In this document: positions 1-4,832 of the stretch, piece after piece | How the letters are laid out: each line of letters opens with the position of its first letter | How positions within the stretch are numbered: the stretch's first letter is position 1 | Source of the DNA: Pseudomonadota bacterium | GTDB taxonomy: Bacteria; Pseudomonadota; Alphaproteobacteria; Rhizobiales; Xanthobacteraceae | Reading direction: 5' to 3' | DNA: 6,795 nucleotides | NCBI GenBank assembly: GCA_021779635.1 | Contig: JAJYAH010000385.1 | Location: 1 to 6,795, forward strand | Made by a program: the position numbers and the translations under genes | Notes under the pieces: model-generated | Told to the model about the DNA's origin: nothing | The model's database searches: none | What the model saw: the letters and a program-made list of their open reading frames with translations, nothing else

Positions 1-1614
1 GCGAGCCAGCCATTGTTATAAATGGCGCGGTTGCCGAAGATCTCGAAGTACTGGGTAAGATGGGTGCTCGGCGCCGTGGGGCTCGCGAAGGTGTAGAGCA
101 TGCTGACGCCTTCGATCGGCGTCTGCGGTGTGCCGTTGACACTCTTCGGCTCCGGCAGGCCCGCGGCCTCGAGGATCGTCGGCGCGATGTCGATGACGTG
201 GTGCCATTGCGAGCGCACCTCGCCCTTTGCCGCGATCCCCTTCGGCCAGTGAATCGCCATGCCGTTGCGGGTGCCGCCATAGCTGGAGGCGACCTGCTTG
301 GTCCAGGTAAACGGCGTGTCGCCTGCGACCGCCCAGCCGGCGGCGTAATGGTTGTATGTTGTCGCGCTACCGAGCTCGTCGTAATGCTTGAGGATGTCCT
401 GGACAGTTTCGTCGACGCCGTTGAAATAGCTCATCTCGTTGAATAGCCCGTTCATGCCGCCTTCGGCGCTCGCGCCGTTGTCGCCGACGATGTAGAAAAC
501 AAGCGTATTGTCGAGTTCGCCGGTCGACCAGCCGACCGATTTCAGTGTCGGCGTATTCGCCAAACCCGGCGAACACTTCCATCTGTCGCGCGAACAGCTT
601 CCTCTCATCCGCGCTTAGCGCCGCCCAATCCTTGATCGCTTCGGGCTTCGGCGCCAGCTTGGTGCCCGGGGGTACCACGCCCAATTTGATCTGCCGCTCC
701 AGCGTTTCCTTGCGAATCGCGTCCCATCCCTGGTCGAATTTTCCCTTGTACTTGTCGATCCAGACCTTGGGCACGTGATGCGGCGCGTGCGTGGCGCCGG
801 GTGCGAAGTAGATGAAGAACGGTTTATCCGGCGTCAGCGATTTCTGGTACTCGACCCAGTCGATCGCCTGGTTGGTCATGTCCGTCATCAAATGATAGTT
901 CGGGTCATGCGACGGTTCGACCTGGGTCATCCCGTCATAAAGCAGCGGCGCCCATTGGTTGGTCTCGCCGCCGAGGAAGCCATAGAACTTGTCGAAGCCG
1001 GAGCGGGTCGGCCAACGGTCGGTCGGTCCGGAAGGGCTCACCTCCCAGGCCGCGGTTTCGTGCGACTTGCCGAATGCCGCCGTGCTGTAGCCGTTGAGCC
1101 GCAGCATCTCTGCAATGGTTGCTATGCTGTTGGGGCGCTGCCCGGTCTGCCCGGGGAAGCTCGTGGCGGTCTCTGTGATCGAACCCATATTGTTCATGTG
1201 ATGGTTGCGGCCGGAAAGCAGCGCGGCCCGGGTCGGCGAACAAAGTGCCGTGGTGTGAAACTCGTTGTAGCGCAGCCCATCGTTGGCGAGGGTTTCCACA
1301 GTCGGCATATGGACCGGCCCGCCAAAGGCGCTCGACTGACCAAAACCCATGTCGTCGATCAGCACGATCAGCACATTGGGCGCCTTGGCCGGGGCCTTGA
1401 CCTCGAAGCGGGGCGGCGGCGTCGCGTTCCTGGCGTCCAGCACGGTGCTGTGCGGGTACTGCGGCTCGGGGATCGGCAGCACGGTGCGATCGGTCGGGAG
1501 CGTGATGCCGATAGTTGGCTGCGTCTGTGCAACGCCGGAAACGCAAGTTCCCAGAAAAACCAGCGCACTTGTGAACGCGGCGGCGACGAACGTTGAGCGG
1601 GATTGGGCTTGCAT
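1..1614 (-). pseudogene. Periplasmic arylsulfatase, disrupted by a frameshift and cut off by the left window edge
   Basis: This is a sulfatase of the alkaline phosphatase superfamily, which would hydrolyse sulfate esters in the periplasm. I start it at the ATG at 1614 because AGGGAG (1628-1623) lies 7 bases upstream and a Sec-type signal peptide follows directly (about residues 1-30, ending SGVAQ). Visible sites are metal-binding D87-D88 (VLIDDMGFG), the formylglycine motif CSPTR at 125-129, GKSHE (K183, H185) and GATHAPHH (H276). The frame is correct up to D364 (IGRLVD, ending at 523). It then runs out of frame to a stop at 367-369, predicting a 415-residue product. The true continuation is in another frame from about 524 to 1, with 174 codons and no stop. 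It begins GELDNTLVFYIVGDNGAS and supplies the metal-binding Asp-Asn pair. Compared with remembered relatives, about five residues are missing at the junction. The truncated product should be inactive. A sequencing error is possible, but a multi-base loss makes it less likely. Confidence 0.9.
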
Positions 1615-1622
1615 CGCGAAGA

Positions 1623-1628
1623 CTCCCT
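1623..1628 (-). promoter_or_regulatory. Shine-Dalgarno sequence of the arylsulfatase
   Basis: AGGGAG reads on the minus strand, 8 bases upstream of the ATG at 1614. It decides between that start and an in-frame ATG at 1665, which would add 17 residues ahead of the signal peptide. Confidence 0.7.
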
Positions 1629-1673
1629 GACTGACATTCCCTTGAAAACCTGCGCCCGCAATCACGCATGCTT

Positions 1674-1687
1674 TTGATTTCGATCAA
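1674..1687 (-). promoter_or_regulatory. Perfect FixK/FNR-type box, TTGAT-TTCG-ATCAA
   Basis: The site is an exact inverted repeat TTGAT-N4-ATCAA, the consensus for FNR/FixK-family regulators that act under low oxygen in alphaproteobacteria. Its centre (1680.5) is about 66 bases upstream of the sulfatase ATG. If a regulator bound here as a class II activator at -41.5, transcription would start near 1639, leaving a leader of about 25 bases that contains the Shine-Dalgarno sequence. That geometry is plausible, but the -10 region (about 1644-1650, TTTTC-rich) is poor. The box is palindromic and could also act rightward, but no intact gene lies there. The consensus is established knowledge; regulation of this gene is inference. 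Confidence 0.6.
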
Positions 1688-1699
1688 GCGACGCCAAAT

Positions 1700-1723
1700 A
1701 AAGGCCTCCGTCGAAAGGCCTTT
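1700..1723. repeat. Inverted repeat AAAGGCC-N10-GGCCTTT
   Basis: Two perfect 7-base arms (1700-1706 and 1717-1723) flank a 10-base loop. The right arm is itself part of the palindrome AAAGGCCTTT. Read leftward, the structure is followed by a short T-rich stretch (TTTATTT), so it resembles a weak terminator for minus-strand transcripts. It sits just upstream of the FixK-type box and could insulate the sulfatase promoter. It could equally be a chance or transposase-associated hairpin. Confidence 0.35.
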
Positions 1724-1878
1724 CGTCGATCACGTCGACGCGTTGCGCGCTGCCGTGGTGAAAACGCGCGGGCGTTACCCGTTCACAATCGATGCTGTCG
1801 TGGTGTTGCCGGAATATATCCACGCGGTGTGGACATTACCGCCGGGCGATGCTGATTTTTCGCTGCGCTGGCGGCTGA

Positions 1879-2013
1879 TCAAATCGAGGTTACGTGGGGG
1901 CGGACGAGGCAAACAGGCGCGCGCTGGCCTGGATCGAGCAAAATCTTGCGCCCTTGCTCGTTGGTCCAGCCACGGCGGTGGCCGGCCCGGTGATCGTCCA
2001 TACGTTGGCGTAG
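1879..2013 (+). pseudogene. Possible C-terminal fragment of an unidentified protein
   Basis: In a different frame from the RAYT remnant, the segment from 1879 to the TAG at 2011-2013 encodes about 44 residues. They include ADEANRRALAWIEQNLAPLL, then a hydrophobic tail ending VAGPVIVHTLA. The helix-like Ala/Leu/Glu pattern looks more like real protein than the Arg/Gly-rich RAYT frame over the same bases. It has no start codon and is closed upstream by a TGA at 1876-1878. I read it as the 3' end of a gene joined to the transposase fragment near 1890. I do not recognise the family, and it may be a chance open frame. Confidence 0.3.
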
Positions 2014-2149
2014 CCAGCTGGCGCCCTGGAACCTTGGCGACCACCTTGACAGATGAGCTACCGATGCTCAGGTTTCAAATCTGCCCTCATGAAGGGCGGC
2101 AGGCCGACGGGCGTATCGCGTTGGCCGTGAAAACTTCGGAGGTTCTTAA

Positions 2150-2212
2150 ATGACACCACCGGGTAAAACTGCCGCGATCACCGTTGTTGCATCGGTTCGG
2201 GCTTCAGCGTAG
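2150..2212 (+). other. Twenty-codon ORF with a strong Shine-Dalgarno sequence; doubtful gene
   Basis: GGAGG (2138-2142) lies 7 bases before an ATG at 2150, which overlaps the TGA ending the longer frame (ATGA). The 20-residue product begins MTPPGKTAAITVVASV and stops at 2210-2212. The opening loosely resembles the N-terminal strand and glycine loop of short-chain dehydrogenases (GKTAAITGxxSGxG) with the glycines lost. It may therefore be the decayed 5' end of such a gene. The resemblance is too short to assign. Confidence 0.2.
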
Positions 2213-2347
2213 CGGCTCTTCGCGAACAACACGTCGGGAGCGGCCTATGGGCCTCATCAGTAAGGCATGGACCAACTTGGCCCCTCCTGGCGCGCGACGT
2301 TTGACAATAGAAGCTGGGATAGATTTTGGTGCTGTGCGAACTGACTT
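2154..2347. other. Non-coding stretch between the transposase remnant and the L,D-transpeptidase
   Basis: Apart from the end of the 20-codon ORF, I see no protein-like frame on either strand here, no tRNA and no clear rho-independent terminator for the leftward transpeptidase gene. It is less GC-rich than its surroundings and is probably decayed coding DNA. Confidence 0.4.
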
Positions 2348-3013
2348 TCAGCCAGGGCGACCTGCGGCGGGTTCGCTCTGTCCCCCCTGACCCGGCGGGA
2401 GGACTGTGACGGTCGCCCCCAGTTTCACCCGATCATATAGATCGATCACGTCCTCGTTGGTCATGCGGATGCAACCGGATGATACGGCTTGGCCGATATA
2501 TTGCGGCTGGTTGGTACCGTGGATCCGATACAGGGTGTCCTTGTTGCCTTGAAAAAGATAGAGCGCCCGCGCGCCCAGCGGATTAGCCGGACCGCCTGGA
2601 ACGCGGTCCGGGAAGGGGCCGAGACGCGCCCGGATATCCGGCGTCGGGATCCAGTCCGGCCATTCAGACATCCGGCCAACGGTCGCGACGCCGGACCAGG
2701 CCAACGCTTCGTTCCCGACCGCGACGCCATAGCGGACGGCTTTGCCCCCGGGCAGCACGTAATAGAGATAGCGCGCATCACTGTTGACCAGGATCGTTCC
2801 CGGCGGCTCCTTGTAGGGATAGTCGACGACATGCCGGCGGAACTGCTCCGGAATGTCCGCCTGGGCGTAAGGCGGATTGGCCAGCAATTCCCGGTCCCTT
2901 GGAGTCAAATTCGCGTCCGGCGTCGACGACGAAAAGCGCGCCGAGTCCGTGCAGCCGCCGAGAACCAGCCCGAGCAGCCCCACGAGCAACAACACGAGCC
3001 TGGACCTCGGCAT
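2348..3013 (-). CDS. L,D-transpeptidase (YkuD family) lipoprotein
   Basis: Members of this family cross-link peptidoglycan stem peptides (3-3 links) or attach proteins to them in the periplasm, using a catalytic cysteine. The 221-residue protein has a basic and hydrophobic lipoprotein signal with lipobox LGGC (C21). Thr at +2 favours outer-membrane sorting. A short linker follows, then the YkuD domain (about residues 71-205) with IHGTN (H165) and SSGCIRM (C181, R183), all catalytic residues present. The tail is Pro/Gly-rich. I chose the ATG at 3013 because GGAGG (3024-3020) is 6 bases upstream; the GTG at 3019 would start inside that site. It lies 182 bases downstream of the cyclase gene on the same strand and may have its own promoter. 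The exact substrate cannot be told from sequence. Confidence 0.93.
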   Translation of the reverse strand: MPRSRLVLLLVGLLGLVLGGCTDSARFSSSTPDANLTPRDRELLANPPYAQADIPEQFRRHVVDYPYKEPPGTILVNSDARYLYYVLPGGKAVRYGVAVGNEALAWSGVATVGRMSEWPDWIPTPDIRARLGPFPDRVPGGPANPLGARALYLFQGNKDTLYRIHGTNQPQYIGQAVSSGCIRMTNEDVIDLYDRVKLGATVTVLPPGQGGQSEPAAGRPG

Positions 3014-3019
3014 CGCCAC

Positions 3020-3024
3020 CCTCC
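3020..3024 (-). promoter_or_regulatory. Shine-Dalgarno sequence of the L,D-transpeptidase
   Basis: GGAGG on the minus strand is spaced 6 bases from the ATG at 3013. It excludes the longer GTG start at 3019, which abuts the site. Confidence 0.75.
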
Positions 3025-3030
3025 AAAGCG

Positions 3031-3043
3031 TGACTTTACGTCA
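3031..3043. promoter_or_regulatory. Inverted repeat TGAC-TTTAC-GTCA in the transpeptidase leader
   Basis: A 4-base perfect inverted repeat with a 5-base spacer lies 18-30 bases upstream of the start codon, about where the putative promoter would start transcription. It could be a repressor site. The arms are short, so chance occurrence is quite possible. No regulator is assigned. Confidence 0.25.
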
Positions 3044-3070
3044 TTGTTTCTCGAATAGCGCAGAAATCAA
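3043..3070 (-). promoter_or_regulatory. Possible sigma-70-type promoter for the L,D-transpeptidase
   Basis: On the minus strand, TTGATT (3070-3065) and AACAAT (3048-3043) are separated by 16 bases. Each matches its consensus at 4 of 6 positions. A start near 3036 would give a leader of about 23 bases containing the Shine-Dalgarno sequence. The 182-base gap after the cyclase gene makes an independent promoter reasonable, but the match is modest. Confidence 0.3.
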
Positions 3071-3195
3071 GGCCGGATCGGACGTGCGGCGATGCCGGAA
3101 GCAAGTCCGAAGTGGTGGAAAGCCACCCGACATCCACCCCACCTTGTCAGCGCGCGGCGCCGCGGACGGCCGAACTTCCGTGGGTCTCGACCGCG

Positions 3196-4446
3196 CTATT
3201 GCTCCAATTGAATGCGCGCGCTTTTAGCTCCGTTCAACAGCCGCCTGAGATGAAAGCCGGCAAGTGTGTCGCTGGCATGCAACCCGACCAGCGCCGCGAA
3301 GGCCGGCATCGCTGCGGTGTCTCCGGCCTCCAGTTTGGCGAAGGCATCGCAATATTGCGCCGTCGCCGGCGCCTCAAACGTCGCCTCCGCCAAGGGCTCG
3401 TAGGCCCGCAGCGGCTCGCTGCGCCCGCGCAACATCAGATCGCCGACCGGCCTGCCGCGAAACGCCGTTGCGCCATCGGCGACCGCGGCGCTGACGCAAA
3501 TGCGCGTGCCGAGAAACTTGTTGGCGGCCTCCAGCCGCGCCGCCGTGTTGATGGTATCGCCATAAGCCGTATAGTCGAAGAAGCGGCCGCCGCCGAAATT
3601 ACCGACCAGCGCCGGGCCGGCGTGAACACCAATGCGGGTTGCGCCGAAATTCACGCCCTTCGATTTCCAGCGCTCGCGGAACGCCTCCGCCCAGGCATCG
3701 AGATCATGCGCGCAGGCAATTGCGCGGGTCGCATAATCCGGCTGGTCGCCCGGCGCGTTGAAAAGAATCTCGATGGCATCGCCGATGATCTTGGCGACCG
3801 TACCTTCCTGCGCAAAGACGACATCGGTCATGCCGCCCACATATTCGTTGAGCAGCGTGCCCAGCACCTCGGGCGCGGCGGTCTCTACCAGCGAGGTGAA
3901 CCCGGCGATATCGGTGAAGATCACCGCGACATCGCGCCAGTGCACATCCATACCGTCCCCTTCGCCGGCGGCAGCAAGCTTCGAAGCGATCTGCGGCGAG
4001 AAATACCGCGAAAGCGACGCATGCGCGCGCTCGGCCTCGAACTGGCGACGGCGCGCCTCGCGCATCATCTCGATGTGGCGGATGGTCTTGTCGATGGTCA
4101 TTTCGAGATCGCCGAAATCGATCGGCTTGGTCAGGAAATCGAACGCTCCCCGATTCATCGCGGTGCGAATGTTGCTCATGTCGCCATAGGCCGAGACGAT
4201 AATGGTCGATTTCTTGTCTTCGGCCTCCTGCAGTTTCTGCAGCAATGACAGGCCGTCCATCCGCGGCATGTTGATGTCGGAAACCACCATATCGACCGGA
4301 TGGTCCGCGATCGATTGCAGTGCCTCGATGCCATCATGTGCGAATACGAACGCTACCGCGTTGTCGCGAATTTGCCTGCGGAATTTCTGCAGGATCAGAG
4401 CCTCAAGGTCGGGCTCATCATCGACGACGAGGATGGTTGCGGTCAT
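3196..4446 (-). CDS. Response regulator fused to a class III (IIIb-type) adenylate cyclase
   Basis: This 416-residue cytoplasmic protein would make cAMP under phosphorelay control. Residues 3-122 are a receiver domain with acidic pocket D9-D10, phospho-acceptor D57 (SDINMP), S85 and K107 (TKP). A charged helix (about 120-145) and the motif LSRYFSPQIASKLA lead to the cyclase homology domain (about 170-350). Its metal-binding residues are D179 (FTDIAGFT) and D223 (KIIGD), and transition-state residues are N300 and R304 (NTAAR). The purine-reading pair is K219 and T293. Lys with Thr instead of Asp is the class IIIb signature, a group often stimulated by bicarbonate. All catalytic residues are present. 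The C-terminal 65 residues look like the helical tail common after these domains. The ATG overlaps the previous stop (ATGA at 4446-4443), so translation is probably coupled. Guanylate cyclase activity is unlikely given K219. Confidence 0.94.
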   Translation of the reverse strand: MTATILVVDDEPDLEALILQKFRRQIRDNAVAFVFAHDGIEALQSIADHPVDMVVSDINMPRMDGLSLLQKLQEAEDKKSTIIVSAYGDMSNIRTAMNRGAFDFLTKPIDFGDLEMTIDKTIRHIEMMREARRRQFEAERAHASLSRYFSPQIASKLAAAGEGDGMDVHWRDVAVIFTDIAGFTSLVETAAPEVLGTLLNEYVGGMTDVVFAQEGTVAKIIGDAIEILFNAPGDQPDYATRAIACAHDLDAWAEAFRERWKSKGVNFGATRIGVHAGPALVGNFGGGRFFDYTAYGDTINTAARLEAANKFLGTRICVSAAVADGATAFRGRPVGDLMLRGRSEPLRAYEPLAEATFEAPATAQYCDAFAKLEAGDTAAMPAFAALVGLHASDTLAGFHLRRLLNGAKSARIQLEQ

Positions 4447-4832
4447 GCGGCCTGCCCAAGACGGGTGTCGATCTCGTGACGCAACAGCGCGAAGTCGATC
4501 GGTTTGGTCAAAAGGCCGACCGCGCCGCGCTCGATCGCCTTGCGGCGCGTTTCCGCATCGCCATACGCGGTAATCATGATCACGGGAACATCGGGCCGCT
4601 CGGCGCGCACCTTCGGCAGCATTTCAAGCCCGCTCATGCCGGGCATATTGATGTCGGACAGGATCAGGATCAGCGACGGATCCTTGATCTCGGCGGCCCG
4701 CAGAAGCGCTTCAGGCGCGGACGGAGCGAACTCCATGGTAAAGCGTCCGGATTTCAGGTCACGGCGGAATTGCTGGCGAAACAATGCTTCAACATCGGGC
4801 TCGTCATCGACGACGAGGATAAAAACGCTCAA
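4443..4832 (-). CDS. Single-domain response regulator (CheY-like receiver)
   Basis: The 129 residues form one receiver domain with nothing after it. The acidic pocket is D9-D10, the phospho-acceptor D60 (SDINMPGMSG), the switch Thr T88 (MITAYGD), and the conserved Lys K110 (LTKPIDF). It starts at TTG (4832-4830). GGAGG 6 bases upstream supports this rare start, which overlaps the kinase stop (TTGA). It resembles the receiver of the next gene closely: both have ILVVDDEPD, EAL, QFRR or KFRR, SDINMP, SAYGD or TAYGD, and LTKPIDF. The two are probably duplicates. With no output domain it may act by protein contact, as a phosphate sink, or as a relay between the kinase and the cyclase regulator. 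Which of these applies cannot be read from sequence. Confidence 0.92.
   Translation of the reverse strand: MSVFILVVDDEPDVEALFRQQFRRDLKSGRFTMEFAPSAPEALLRAAEIKDPSLILILSDINMPGMSGLEMLPKVRAERPDVPVIMITAYGDAETRRKAIERGAVGLLTKPIDFALLRHEIDTRLGQAA

Larger units (their letters stand above)
1668..2153 (+). pseudogene. Remnant of a REP-associated tyrosine transposase (RAYT); only 1713-1892 is transposase-like
   Basis: The open frame encodes 161 residues, but only residues 16-75 look like a Y1-type RAYT transposase. That stretch includes VDHVDALRAAV, the strand FTIDAVVVLP, and then WTLPPGDADFSLRWRLIKS, a hallmark of this family. In intact relatives the segment between them reads PDHLHAIW and carries the HUH metal ligands. 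Here it is PEYIHAVW, so the first His is replaced by Tyr and only H52 remains. The N-terminal strand (usually a YFFTV-like motif) and the whole C-terminal half with the catalytic Tyr are missing. After residue 75 the translation becomes Arg/Gly-rich and looks out of frame. The ATG at 1668 overlaps the FixK-type box and has no convincing Shine-Dalgarno sequence. I conclude this is a dead fragment, not an expressed gene. No flanking REP repeats were recognised. Confidence 0.7.

Noticed and set aside
523..524. Programmed ribosomal frameshifting in the arylsulfatase
   Set aside because: I see no slippery heptamer. Residues are missing at the junction, which fits a deletion rather than recoding.
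775..1596. Plus-strand open frame opposite the arylsulfatase
   Set aside because: It mirrors the sulfatase reading frame and has an Arg/Gly-rich composition. The sulfatase motifs on the minus strand are decisive.
2053..2130. Twenty-five-codon ORF starting ATGAGCTACCG
   Set aside because: It has no Shine-Dalgarno sequence, no recognisable product, and lies in apparently decayed DNA.
3114..3127. Hairpin GGTGG-AAAG-CCACC downstream of the cyclase gene, considered as an operon terminator
   Set aside because: The stem is only 5 base pairs and no T tract follows it on the minus strand.
3112..4248. Long plus-strand open frame (378 codons) opposite the cyclase gene
   Set aside because: It is antisense to a gene with complete catalytic motifs. 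Its translation is Arg/Ala-rich without domain pattern, and high GC content explains its openness.
4419..4820. Near-identical sequence around TCGACGACGAGGAT at about 4424 and 4806
   Set aside because: Both copies encode VDDEPD at the N-terminus of the two sibling receiver domains. Paralogy explains it, not a mobile repeat or array.
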